Shown piece after piece: positions 25,545 through 37,514 of a stretch of DNA of 64,000 bases (position 1 is its first letter; each line of letters opens with the position of its first letter). Source of the stretch: Daucus carota subsp. sativus (Eukaryota; Streptophyta; Magnoliopsida; Apiales; Apiaceae); NCBI RefSeq assembly GCF_001625215.2, contig NC_030389.2, positions 39,917,454-39,981,453 of the forward strand, read 5' to 3'. The notes under the pieces are model-generated. The model did not search any database. It was not told the origin of the DNA and was given only the letters and a program-made list of their open reading frames with translations. Made by a program: the position numbers and the translations under genes.

Positions 25545-25800
25545 CGTGAAAAAGTAAGGCTGTGCCAAAGGCCGCGCCCTCTACTTAATCCTTTGAAAAG
25601 ATCAAAAGAGCCCACATTACAAGTAAGGCTGCGCCGTAGGCTGCGCCCTCTGCTTATACAGTCCTTGGAAGAAAAGAAATATTGCAGGTAAGGAAGCGCC
25701 ATCGGCCGCGCCCTCTGCTTAGGCAATTCTTTACAAAAAGATAAAAAAGATGTCATGTTATAACAAGGCGGCGCCATTCTGTAAGTCGCGCCTTATATGT
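25545..25800. repeat. AAGGCTGCGCC...CTGCGCCCTC repeat
   Basis: Four diverged units about 65 bp apart, each an AAGGCTGTGCC/AAGGCTGCGCC-like block followed about 10 bp later by GCCGCGCCCTC or GCTGCGCCCTC and CTGCTTA. Related to, but distinct from, the GGCGCGCC family upstream. Confidence 0.75.
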
Positions 25801-26404
25801 ACTGTTCCTAGGTATCATGGACACACTAAGGCTGAAAAACAGCCACAAACCTTCGCACCGCGAAGGCGCGCCCTTCTTTTGTTGAAGTTCATTGGCGCGA
25901 ATGTTATGGTTGAATGTGTCCTTTTGAAGGAATAAACGAAGCTGCGCCACTGTCAACGACAGATAGGCCGCGCTCCCTGTTTTCTTTTATCTACATAAAG
26001 ATTGCTCATTACTTATGAACACATCATAAAAATGTGCCAGCCTCATACTTAGCAATTTGCTAAATGTCCAAAGACACTGGCATTATATGTTTGCAAGGCG
26101 TGTGGCACAGTCTGCACCTTGAAATATCAAGGAATAATACGCGGCTTAAGTCGAGCCTCTATGCGTGGACGCGCCCTCAGAATAATGTGTGTGGCACGGT
26201 ATAAAAATTCCCTTGATATCTTCAATATCAAGAAAATTTGGGGAGTACTTGTTATGACTGAATTTAGCATGAAGGAAAGGACAAGGGCGCGCCCTTCCCG
26301 GAGTAATTCCGAGGGCGCGGCCCTAAAGTGCGGGGTTGACTGAAGGCGCGTGGAGAAACGAGAATGAGCGAGTCCACAGGTAAACTTATTATGTGTGAGG
26401 ATGA

Positions 26405-26530
26405 GCGAGTCTCGATGACGACCCTTCCGAGGGATACGAAGACCTACCCCTCCGGGGGATATAACAACCCTTCCGAGGGATATGAAGACTAGTGCCAGGC
26501 TCATCTGGAAGTTATCAGGCTCATCTGGTA
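26405..26530. repeat. Short tandem repeats before the 3' LTR
   Basis: CCTTCCGAGGGATA-type units occur three times (about 26420-26485), followed by two copies of CAGGCTCATCTGG. They occupy the place where a polypurine tract would be expected. Confidence 0.7.
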
Positions 26531-26552
26531 GTTCCCGGGTTACGACCGGGCG

Positions 26553-27245
26553 TGATCTATAATCCCCAATCCTGCTATCTGCCGGGTTGTCCTCGTGCGG
26601 GGGCTTGGGGTGATCACGGTTGTAGAAGGCCCTCAGGGGTGACATGAAGGCCGATCATATGTTTGGGTCCTGTATTCTGGTGAGTTAGCCCTCATTGGGG
26701 GACTGAGACGATCGTGTAATTTGGCTCCTTACTTGTCTTACCTCTTAGTGAGAACCTTCACTAGGGGGTAAGGGCGCGTCCCTACACCTCAAGGATTTGG
26801 TCACGGCTCTATCAGACGTCTCCTCCATGCTACGAAAAGTAGCGGTTAGTGTCATCTCTCGTAGTGGGGATGATGCCGTATCCGTGATGTACTTGGACTA
26901 GAAGTCTGAGGTAGTTGCCTCAAGGCTTAATCTAACTGGAGTAGAACTCTAAGTGATAAGTCACCAGCTTAAGATTGGTCTTATCCCCAAGAGGCCTAGT
27001 CCTGATCAAACTAGGAGTCTTGGTTCAATAGAACTGCGTATGGCTTGATCCCCTATAAATATAGGGGTACGTAGGCACATTAGGGGATCATGAGTTGAGA
27101 GCACGTGAGACCAACTCAAAACCCTAATCTCAGCCACCCCTAAAAACACACAACCACCGCACTCCGACGACCGAAACCACCGTCACAGATCTTGATTCCG
27201 ACCATGAACCTCATCTTTGTTGATTACCAAATTCCTCTATCAACA
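26553..27245 (+). repeat. 3' LTR
   Basis: Near-identical copy of the 5' LTR (five substitutions in 688 bp, no indels), ending ATCAACA at 27245. Confidence 0.9.
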
Positions 27246-28773
27246 AGTATTAATAAAATTTTTCACAAACTTGCACAGAAAAGGCTGAGATTCAATTTAC
27301 CAAGTGAAACAACAATATATCATTCTCCTTTTATTGACAACTTTAAAATTTGTATCAGATGAATCTGTATAGCCAGATTGGTGTGTTGCTAATCAGAGGA
27401 ACTGAGCGACCACACAAATGGTCGTTTAAGTATTTTATATACACATACACAAAAATTAATAATTAGTGTCAATTCAATGATAAATATGATAATCAAGCCA
27501 GCAAAACATATGATAACACCGACAATCAGTTGAATGTAGTAGGAAATACGATGCCTTTAGGTTATTTGAGTCTCACGACTTGTCTCAGCCATGCTTTCTT
27601 CATTGTAATGTAGTTTCCTCGGCCTTTGATAGCTACAAATTGTAAAAAGAGATTCCATTAACATTCACATCCACATATCTTGTAAATTAAAAACATGTTT
27701 GAAATTTTAAAAGAATTACTTACAGATATACAAAAAAGAATGAAAATCTCAAACTATAAAGTCAAAAAAGGAAAATAAAAAGGAAAACAAAGATGAATAC
27801 AAACAATCAAAGATATGAGCATGAGGTCTTGATAATGGTTATATATATACCCACTCTCTACCAAATATATAGATATATAGACATATACATATAAATAGAT
27901 ATGAAATCAATCAAACAAATTACCATAAATAAAATCAATATTTTAAATCTTGTCATACTATTGTTCGACGAAAGCTATAATCAAGGAAATTTGAATATCA
28001 AATTGAAGAGAGACAACCAATATGATTTCAATTTTGCAAATACTTACTTTGAATTCAAATTTTTAGATGGTAATAGAAAAAAACAAATGAAATTCACTCC
28101 CTTCTCATTCTGAAGCACCAATCATGCATATAATCAAGCACTTGCCTTCTAAATTGCTTACAATTTTTGATCCATAAAAAATATTATTTTTCAAATAAAA
28201 TTAAAAAAAAATTTAAACCAATTAAATATTTAAAAAACACCGATTATGCAACTGATTGAGCATGCTTAAATATCAACTAAATGCTGCTTTACACACCTTA
28301 CCATTACGACGCTCTGTTACTGCTCTGATATATAAATTTGAACTTATTTCATATTTATTTTAAAATAAAAAATTAGAGAGTAAAACATATATAATGACGT
28401 ATCTTAAATTTTTCATATATAAGAATTACTTTATTAAGATTGAAAAAAAATAAAATAATGAAGAAAACAATAACACATAAATAAATTTAACAAAACAATA
28501 GTCTAATCATAATTTTTTAAAGTATAACATATTTAATGGTGCATCATACCTTATTCTTTTTTGTATAATCTTATGAAAATATTTTAACACTACTTTATTT
28601 TTAATTATTTTAAGAAAAGACGATTAGCAGTTTAAGAGTAGTAATCACTGTTTCAATATATTGAATTTTTAATGCAGTATCATACAAAAATTCTTCTAAG
28701 TGCTTAGGAAGTCTTTTGATGTTTAATTCGAAAGAGATAATAACCTAACAATTACAATTAAAAATAGGTTAAT
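27246..28773. other. AT-rich intergenic DNA
   Basis: No coding signal recognised. A 70-codon frame at 27901-28113 has no family resemblance and typical AT-rich composition. A diverged partial copy of the 567-bp repeat below lies at about 28590-28740. Confidence 0.5.
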
Positions 28774-29880
28774 ATACAAAATATACATGTAGTTGTGAAT
28801 AAATTAAATGTATAAAGATAAGAAAATTATTGTTTGAAATTTTTTTAAATACATTTTAATTTTAAATATTTTAAGAAAAGGCAATCAGCAATTTAAGACA
28901 TAATTATATTTTTAAATTTTTAATTTTTTATGCAACATCGTACAATAAAGTCTTCAGAGTGCTTAGGAAGTTTTCTCATAAATGGTAAGATGAATTTGAA
29001 TTTTTAAAATAAATGATAAGAATTGATTTGATTTTGAATTTAAAAATAATTAATTATGATTAGTTTTATATCTTGGAGAGTACTTGAGAAGTCTTTTCAT
29101 TCATAAATTAGAGATAGAGGAAGTCAATAACTACATTTAAAATATATGCTAAAAATTAGGAAGGGAATGATTTTTATTTAAGACAATTAAAATCAAAAGC
29201 AGGAATGCATGCATAATTTGTGGGACTGTCTAAAACTTGACTTATATAAATCAGTTGATTAGATGGCGCTGCTGATGTGGCATAATTAAAATATATGGCT
29301 TTATGACGTGACATTTTACGAATTACGTGTATTTTTAAATATACAAAATATACATGTAGTTGTGAATAAATTAAATGTATAATTGAAAATTATTGTTTGA
29401 AATTTTTTAAAATAAATTTTAGCTTTAAATATTTTTAGAAAAGGCAATCAACAATTTAAGAGATAATTATATTTTTAAATTTTTAATTTTTCATGCAACA
29501 TCGTACAATAAAATCTTCAGAGTGCTTAGGAAGTCTTCCCATAAATGGTAAAATGAATTTGAATTTTTAAAATAAATGATAAGAATTGTTTGATTATTAG
29601 TTTCATATCTTGGAGAGTACTTGAGAAGTTTTTTCATTCATAAATTAGAGATAGAGGAAGTCAATAACTACATTTAAAAAATATGCTAAAAATTAGAAAT
29701 GGAATGATTTTTATTTAAGACAATTAAAATCAAAAGCAAGAATACATGCATAATTTGTGGGACGGTCTAAAACTTGACTTATATAAATCAGTTGATTAGA
29801 TGGTGCTGCTGATGTGGCATAATTAAAATATGTGGCTTTATGACGTGGCATTTTACGAATTACGTGGATTTCTTGACGTG
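28774..29880. repeat. Tandem duplication, period 567 bp
   Basis: ATACAAAATATACATGTAGT starts at 28774 and again at 29341, and the two units stay aligned through the GCTGCTGATGTGGCATAATT blocks near 29270 and 29805. The second unit has small deletions. Non-coding. Confidence 0.88.
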
Positions 29881-29978
29881 GCATCGTTCAGGAATTATGA
29901 TATAAATAGATTATAGCTTCATGATTGCATGATAAATTTTCATGTTGCAGTTAACACTATCAAAACTATCAAAACGTT

Positions 29979-30297
29979 TTTTTTTTTGACGAACAATAAA
30001 ATTTTATTGAACATAAACCATAAGAACACAGTCGGGACAAACCCCTAAACTGACAATTACAACCTGCTTGTGAAACAAAAATCGAGCTAAACAAATAGTC
30101 GCTTTGTTTTCAGATTGCTTAACATATAGAATATAAATATTCTTGATAATAAAAACGATTACAGAAGTTTCTCGAGCAATCCAGTCGACACCAACATCAC
30201 TGAAAATAGTAGAATCACAATTGACCTGCGCACTTAAAAAACCGGTGATAGACCAGTGTTCGTATCCATCAGTTACACCAACTAAGAACGTTTCCTA
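29979..30297 (-). pseudogene. 5'-truncated LINE tail (RNase H end)
   Basis: On the minus strand an open frame contains VDWIARETS and KQSENKATICLARF, which resemble the C-terminal RNase H domain of plant LINEs. It ends in a 3' tail with a poly(A) run (T run at about 29977-29987). It is flanked by an 11-bp direct repeat ATCAAAACGTT at 29968-29978 and 30298-30308, a typical LINE target-site duplication. Only about 319 bp remain, so it is dead on arrival. Confidence 0.78.
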
Positions 30298-30308
30298 ATC
30301 AAAACGTT

Positions 30309-30650
30309 CTTTGATTAGGAAAGTTGTGGATATGCAGCAGGAGGAGGAAAGAGTGCAGGTCGAGACATATTCCATGTTAACTATTGCTGCAATTAATCGC
30401 CGAACTTTGAACTTGTTAGAGGTGGAAATATTATTGGAGAATGTTGTTCGAAGTTGCAAAATATGTTGCATACCTCAGCTAGTTTTGTTAGAAAACAAGC
30501 GAACAAGGCAGCTCATTTGTTAGCTCGATTTCTTTGTTTTGTTTATGATCATGTTGATTTTAAATCTCCTCCAGATTGTTTGTTTGTTGGAGACTCTCTT
30601 GTTTGATCGATTGAAATAATGGAATCTATTCTTTTAATCAATAAATAAAT
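30309..30650 (+). pseudogene. Second LINE RNase H remnant
   Basis: A plus-strand frame ends SFVRKQANKAAHLLARF and then PPDCLFVGDSL before a stop near 30605, the usual C-terminus of plant LINE RNase H domains. Upstream the frame shifts, and the terminal repeat is (AAAT)n near 30640. It is a broken fragment, opposite in orientation to its neighbour at 29979-30297. Confidence 0.75.
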
Positions 30651-30735
30651 AAATAACATGAATAAGTATATACACAATACGCTACACAAAAGCTTTATCT
30701 AGGTATTTTTAATCGTTGTAAGAGAAATTCAATAA

Positions 30736-31899
30736 TCAATATACTTATATAAAGGAGAAGCGGGGGCGTGTAGGTGGCGCCTCTCACATCGCTCCGTTCT
30801 ATTTTTCTAATTTTTTGGAATTTTCGAATGAAAAATATTATAAATTAGAACTACCTTTTTTAGTTTCGGATATATTAGAAGCAAGTTTCAGAATCTGATT
30901 TTGTTTTATATTATTTATGGAATTATTTTAGATTATTTATGGAATATAACAGCTTGAAAGTTTTAATCTGATTTTGTTTCAGATTATTTAATTATGGGAA
31001 AGAGTAGCACACAAGTCTCTTTGCACCTATAAATATCCTTGTAGGTTGTAGGGTTTTGGATCATCTAAACACAACCTTCTCTCTCAATACCACAACCCTA
31101 TCTCTCTCTCTGGTGATAGTTCTTTTCCTCGATTTCTAACTCGATGGTGCCGTTCTTCTGCTGCAACGATAATTGAAGCTGTTTATACGGTATTAAAAAA
31201 AGTAAAGGTTGTTGCAAGCAAAGGTAGACCGCTATGTGGGAGTCGACAAATCCAAACACGGGAGAAGAATATAGTCTTGACATGATTTTGATGGATGATA
31301 TCAATAAATTAACTATTAGTGATGTATGTTTGTTGGTTATTCTTTTATAATATTTGTTTTGTTCATCGGACATGTTTGTTGTTGTTAATTTTTATATGAT
31401 TTACTTTATATACGGGAAATTATTATTCATGCATTATGTGTTTGCTACGTTCAAGCAACTTTTAAGTGAGGGCTGTTTATAAAGTATTAAAAATAAAGGT
31501 CGTTACAAGCAACGGTAGTTATAGACTGCTATCTAACGGATTTAAGTTAGATGTTTTTGTGCACAACCAATCAAAAAATTGAAGGAAAGTGACAATGTAA
31601 GAACATGATTACTTTTAAAAAAAAAAAACACAAATAAAATTAAGATTCGTCGTGTTTTAAATTGTTAATTACGTGTAGAAATTTATTTTCATTTTTTCAC
31701 CATGAATTATAGTCCAATTTTGCAATTTTATATATTAGTATTGGTATTACATCAAGATTTTTATAATATAAATTTCTTTTATCCTACAAATATTAATTTT
31801 TAGGGAAATTACCTTGTATGCTGTTTTTCCAATCTTATTTTCAAAAATACTATCTTTTCTAAAATCTTTCAAATATACTATCTTTTTGAAAATATTTCC

Positions 31900-31981
<82 letters not shown>

Positions 31982-32251
31982 AACCACCGTATTTTTGAAA
32001 ATATTTTCAAAAAGATAGTATTTTTGAAAAGATTTTAGGGAAGGTAGTATTTTTGCAATTTGTTTTAAAAGGTAGTAGTATTTTCGAAAAAATCCTTTTA
32101 AACTTGGTCATGAATAAAAAAAAAGCCCAAATTTTTAATCATTAATATACTTTTTATAGACATCCACGGGATTATTGCATTCTACAAATATTAATATTAA
32201 ATTATCCATATAATTTTTATAGGCCGCCGCAACGCGCGGCTTCTCAACTAG
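30736..32251 (+). mobile_element. Non-autonomous Helitron
   Basis: The 5' end TCAATATACTTATATAAAGG follows an A, and the 3' end has a hairpin (GCCGC...GCGGC) followed by TTCTCAACTAG before T. These are the TC start, 3' hairpin, CTAG end and A/T insertion site of Helitrons. No Rep/helicase frame is present. The interior holds a CT-rich gene-like stretch (31030-31200) that may be captured host DNA, plus a nested foldback element. Confidence 0.75.
31803..32098. mobile_element. Foldback element with TA/TG microsatellite loop, nested in the Helitron
   Basis: CAAAAATACTATCTTTTCTA on the left pairs with TAGGGAAGGTAGTATTTTTG on the right, with further arm pairing inside. The loop is (TA)n 31900-31927, (TG)n 31927-31967 and (TATG)n to 31981. 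Outer boundaries are approximate. Confidence 0.7.
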
Positions 32252-32997
32252 TTTTTTTTATAAATGAGGTCATCAATGACGATCTTATATTTTATTGTGG
32301 TTTTTAGACATAATAAAATTTAATTCGAATATCATATATGTCTCCATGTTGATGTGTCATGATCCGCTTCAAATATCCATTACAATTATATGTATTATAT
32401 ATATAATAATAAAATTTATACTTAATTACTATTTTAAATGTTTGCTCTACTATTAAATAGTACTTAAAATAATTTTAAAAATGAGAAAAGTTCTAAAATA
32501 TGTTAAAATTATTACTAAAAATATCTAAATGTTAACAGATTTTTTGAGTTGTTTTAAGAAGGAAAATTTTAACACGCATTAAAAAATAAATATTTAATGA
32601 TAATATTTTGTATTAGCAATTTAGTCTTTCTACAGAAATAGGAGTGTTGCGCGATTTCATTACACATCTGATAATCATACTAAATCGTTAACGCGTAATC
32701 CTTAAATATGATTATATCATATTTTTAACAACACTAGAGAACTCATCTTTTTATATGATAAGGGCCACTTTTGGAATAGTTCTTTAAAAAAATGACTCTT
32801 AGCCACCTTTTAAAAGTGTTAAGGCAAAATTTATTGTAAATTTGAAATTTTGACCACCAAAATGCAAAAGACACTAAAGCTCAGCTATCAATTTGTAATT
32901 TACTCTATTCCTTATATTATCCACTTATTGTTTACGATATAGTGAATTATATATTAAAAAAAATTCTGATGTTTAAAGAAAATTCATGATATATAAT
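32252..32997. other. AT-rich intergenic DNA
   Basis: Nothing recognised beyond A/T-rich sequence. The last seven bases are the left target duplication of the element that follows. Confidence 0.5.
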
Positions 32998-33514
32998 AGG
33001 GAAATTCTTGATAGTACACTCATAGAATTGGTTTTTAACAACGGTACCATCGTATTTTTGATTTCTATCAATGGTACCCTCGTACTTTTAATTTACTCTC
33101 TATGGTACACTCGTGTACTTTTGATCTACTCTCTCTTCATTTCAGACTGTAAAACAAATTGTATATTTGAAATCCTTGCGAAAGGTTACATAAAATAGAC
33201 CCTTAAATAATGTAAAACGGAGTCAAAATGAGTGAGATATATTCAAACTTAATAATCAAACTTTGTCATTAATATCTCACTCATTTTGACTCTGTTTTAC
33301 ATGATTTAAGGGTCTATTTTATGTAACTTTTCGCAAGAATTTCAAATATACAATTTGTTTTACAGTCTGAAATCAACAGAGAGTAGATCAAAAATACACA
33401 AGTGTACCATAGAGAGTAAATTAAAAGTACGAAGATACCACTGGTAGAAGTCAAAAATGCGATGATACCATTGAGAAAAGTCAATTCTATGAGTGTATCA
33501 TCAAGAATTTCCCT
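32998..33514. mobile_element. Long foldback MITE with ATATAAT target duplication
   Basis: The element starts AGGGAAATTCTTGATAGTAC and ends with the near-perfect complement GAATTTCCCT. Both arms remain complementary almost to the centre, so the whole 517 bp can fold into one hairpin. It is flanked by ATATAAT at 32991-32997 and 33515-33521. The 63-70 codon frames in it are products of the repeat. Confidence 0.88.
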
Positions 33515-36024
33515 ATATAATATTATATCATTATATTTATGTTTAAGCTAGTCTGGTTATAATTTCATGACTTTCATATATATATATATAAAGTAAATTA
33601 TCATCATGAACATGGCATTTTGTATTTATAAAATTTTAGCATATATTACATTTTATTTTTAGTTATTACATTCACCTCAAGAGTAATAAATGAATTCATT
33701 ATTTTAGGATGAAATGATATAGGATATTAGGGGAAAACTATATTTTATAATTGTATTTATTTTAAATATAATTTTTTGAAAAGACGTCACAGACAAATAT
33801 TTAAATAAAAATTTTGCGATAAGATTAAGACAGATCTAGAGATCGGTGATCGTGGGGTAAAAAAAATTGGCCACATGTCTGGCCGGTGATAATATGATAG
33901 CTATTAAGTATGGCCAACACTAAAATTGTCAAAATTGATGAAAGTTAATATAGAAATCAATTGGGACAAGTATTCCAATTGTCTCAGCTTCGTCCCAAAT
34001 GGTTCTCCTATGATTTTGTGATAAAACCAAAAAAGAATCGCAAACTTTCAATTTTTAAAATCAAAACTGAAAACTAAAATCGCAATCGATCTAGTTTCAA
34101 AAATCTTGGTTGGATGGAAAATTTTCAGAATAAAATTCTCGAAACTTATTTTGCTATGATGAATGAACAGTATATTTATTCTCTGCATATGATAGTTTAT
34201 ATTTATAATTCTCTAATTAAAGATTTCATCCGTTACTCAAATATGATGAACATTATTTTATCATAAAAAAATTAATTGTAATAACTCCCTTTTCTTGTTA
34301 TACAAGTAGAGTTGACAAAGTCCTCAATTTGAATATGTGCCAAGGTTTCAAATAAAAAGAAAATACTATTTTTATCTGAATACCATCTTTAAACCAATTT
34401 TTGGGAAGTTCGAATTCTGATACTTGAACACCATTATAGGTACATATAATATGCTTTTCTCTATTCCACTCATCGGGGAAGTTATAGACATTTTTCCAAA
34501 GAAAGGTCAGAAGAGGTTTTTCAAATCAGAAAAGAAACATGAGAAAACATAAAGAAACCAAAAAAGATCGTTTCGTTTCGTGTATTTTCCTGTTTTCAGT
34601 ACTCGAAGGTGAAACCCGTATCCGCCCGTTATTAATTTAATGTACTTAATTTGAAATCTATATTGAATCCAAAACGTTTCGTGTACTTTTCGTGTACATT
34701 ATATAAAAAATATTAATACTTGTGAATGATATATAATTCTACCAAATGTGAATGATATATTTATACTTGTATATAATTTTCTACAAATTTGTTAATGTAT
34801 TTATAATATATATCTACATATTCATATATATATATATATATATTTAAATAATTATATATTTAACATGTTATAACATATATAAAATAAAAATTATTTACAA
34901 ATATTTCATGTATTTCGTGTATCCAAAATGAAAACTCATATCCGACACCAAATCTATCGTAATTTCGTGTTCGTAATTTTGTGTTCATGTACTTTCGTAT
35001 TTCATGTCATATCCATTTTTTTCGGATCGCTTTGTTTTATGTTAACGTGTTACGTGTTGAATTGTGAAGCCTATATACAAAATAGAATGAATATGAGGTT
35101 ATGACTTATGAGTACTCTTAAAATAATCCAAGTCATTCAGAAAATGAGTGTCCCGTGTGCTCAGAGCATTCAGACGAACTATTCAACATATCATGCCACA
35201 ATACTATTAAGCATTCAGTCTATCCGTGTCATTTCTACCACAAAACCCGGTATCGACCTGAGAACATGCGGCGGTGAGTCACTGAGATACAGTATTGTGG
35301 TTCATTCAGATGAACACGTACAGATACAGTATCAGGGGTGTTTAACTTTGAAAACTTCAATTACAATTCTAAATCAATGTTGTAAAAGTGGGAATCGAAT
35401 TTATACAATAGAGATATGAAACAAGAATTAATCAGAGATAGATCGGATTAATCAAACAATTAATTAAATAATCGTAGATGTAATTTGTTCGACTAAATTA
35501 CAAGATAGGGATCAATATTAATCATCGATTTTCGAACACTGATTTGAATAAGCAATTATGTAGTTTAAATCATCAAAAAATTAGAGGTCTTTTGACTTAA
35601 CTTACAAAAAGTGATTTATTGATTAAAATAAGTGGTAAACTTGACTTATAAATCATTATAAGTGTTTGGATAACATTACTTATAAATCAATTGAAATTTG
35701 AATGTTTGATAATTTAAATTTATAAATAAAAAATCCAAATTATTAAAATAAAAGAAATTTTATTAACAAGTAAAATTTATCACATATCAAAAATTTAAAA
35801 ACTTCGTCATAAAGTGCAAATCACTAAAAAAACAAAAAAACCAATATTTCTCATTTCTCGCTTCTGCCTTAAAAAAAAAAGAAGCTAAAGTGCTTGTTTT
35901 ATCATATAATCAGTGTTAAAAGAAGTCCAAGATCACTTAAAAAGAAACTACACCAAACCCGCTTATTCTAAGAAAATATACCGTAGTGCAAAATCATCAA
36001 AAACTAACCCCTTCGTACTTGGAC
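33515..36024. other. Intergenic DNA, unclassified repeats
   Basis: AT-rich. 34560-35090 contains many TTTCGTGT/GTGTTC motifs of the kind seen in degenerate repeat elements, but I found no clear ends. The frame at 35108-35419 has no recognisable protein content. No gene supported. Confidence 0.45.
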
Positions 36025-36528
36025 CAGTGTTGTAAAAAACGAGAATCGGACTTAGGTACTGTTTGGAGCTGCTGTTGCAGATAGCAACAGCAGTTTTTTG
36101 ATGAAAAGCACGTGAAAAACTGTTTGGTAAATCTGAAAACAGTTTTTCTGAACCGCAGCTTTTAGCTGAAAAACTGCTTTTAGAAAAAGCAGGTCCTCTG
36201 ATGCTTTTAGAAAAAGCTGTTTTCAGCTTTTCAGAAAACTGTTACAAATTTCACTATCAAACCCACCAGAAAAGTTATTTTTTTATATATTATAACTCAA
36301 AATAAGCACATATCAAAAAAATTACCAAACAGTTATCTGATTTCTACAACAGCACTTTTTTTACCAGCACTTTTTCTGGCCGTACAACAATTTTTAACAA
36401 CACTCCGAAACAGACCCTTAGTCGGTGAAGGCACCGTCCAGCGATTAATCGGATAATCGAAGATTAATTGGAGTGATTAATCGGATCATTAATCGTAATC
36501 AATTTAATATTATTTTTTAAATCATATA

Positions 36529-36573
<45 letters not shown>

Positions 36574-37028
36574 CTATATAATATAAATTTATAGTCATAT
36601 AAAATTAAAAGATTAATGATTTTTTATAACACAAACATGCCTTTATATAATATACAAGTCCAGTCATCTCATATATAAACTTGAATTTGATTGAATAGGA
36701 AGATATTACAAATTTATGTAATTAGAGATTAGGAGCTAATATTGAAAGAGTGAAAGGTAATAAAAAACTTTAATTTCTGTATTTTGTCATTTCCGTGCCT
36801 TTTATTCTATTTAAAAATAATTTTTAATTTTTAAATTTTTTTTACTTTTTTTTAAATTTACCGATTTTTGACCGACTTTTTCCAATTAATCCCGACTTTT
36901 GACCGATTAATCCCGATATTCAGAAAAAACGATTTTTTCACCGATTAACGTTTAATCGAGACGATGGCCGACCGAACAGCGATTAATCGACGATTAATCC
37001 CGATTAATCGCCGACTTTTAGAATACTG
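36025..37028. mobile_element. hAT-like non-autonomous element
   Basis: Terminal inverted repeats CAGTGTTGTAAAA and TTTTAGAATACTG, flanked by CTTGGAC at 36018-36024 and 37029-37035 (an eighth base also matches depending on the cut). The interior is rich in CGATTAATC motifs in both orientations. It is split by the nested element below. Confidence 0.83.
36055..36417. mobile_element. PIF/Harbinger-like (Tourist) MITE nested in the hAT element
   Basis: Ends GGTACTGTTTGGAGC and CTCCGAAACAGACCC are imperfect inverted repeats, flanked by TTA at 36052-36054 and 36418-36420, the 3-bp duplication typical of PIF/Harbinger. Internal AAAAGCTG/CAGCTTTT segments pair. Removing it and one TTA restores the host hAT sequence. 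Confidence 0.78.
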
Positions 37029-37035
37029 CTTGGAC

Positions 37036-37473
37036 CTCGAATGACTAAAATTATGTGATTTTGAAATGTAAGAAATTTGATTTTTTTGACATATATTTTT
37101 AAATTTTCTTGCCGTATAACCAAAATGTATTTTCAGAATTTTATCTTCAAAATAATAATATATAATTAAGATTATAATTTAAAAAATGAAATTTTAAAAC
37201 TAATAATTATATAAGAATATCTTAAAACTTAAAAATATGTGTCAAACAGTTAAAGATTTATATTTTAAAGAGAGAATATCAAAAAACTATAATTACAATC
37301 ATCCTCAAGTCTGGAATCCTCAAAAATTTTAAAAATACGAATAAAATTTTAACTAATGCTTCAATACTTTGATTAGAGGGTGAGTATTCGGTTCAATTAA
37401 GTTAACTAAATACTTGATAGGAATAATTTGATTGTGTTGACTGAATTGAAATAATTTGATTTTAATTTGGTTA

Positions 37474-37514
<41 letters not shown>

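Larger units (their letters stand above)
22449..27245. mobile_element. Non-autonomous LTR retroelement with GGCGCGCC-repeat interior
   Basis: Two 688-693-bp direct repeats flank about 3.4 kb. The LTRs differ at only five positions by my count, so insertion was recent. The interior has no gag, protease, RT, RNase H or integrase frame, which places it with LARD- or TRIM-like elements that depend on proteins from another element. Right after the 5' LTR comes ATTGGCGCTAGAAGGAGG, a likely primer binding site. A purine-rich polypurine tract before the 3' LTR is not obvious. If the ends are TG...CA, the five flanking bases on each side (AATCA, AGTAT) do not match as a target duplication. The interior consists of repeat families listed separately. 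Strand is undetermined, but the primer site position implies plus-strand transcription. Confidence 0.88.

Noticed and set aside
26127..26645. 172-codon minus-strand open frame
   Set aside because: It spans the GC repeats and the start of the 3' LTR, has no domain, and its basic composition follows from the GC-rich repeats. Not a gene.
22449..27245. Coding capacity for gag or pol in the LTR element
   Set aside because: I looked for RT, integrase, protease and zinc-knuckle motifs in both strands and saw none.
35108..35419. 103-codon plus-strand frame
   Set aside because: No domain or family resemblance. Lies in repeat-like DNA with ATTCAG motifs; no promoter or splice support.
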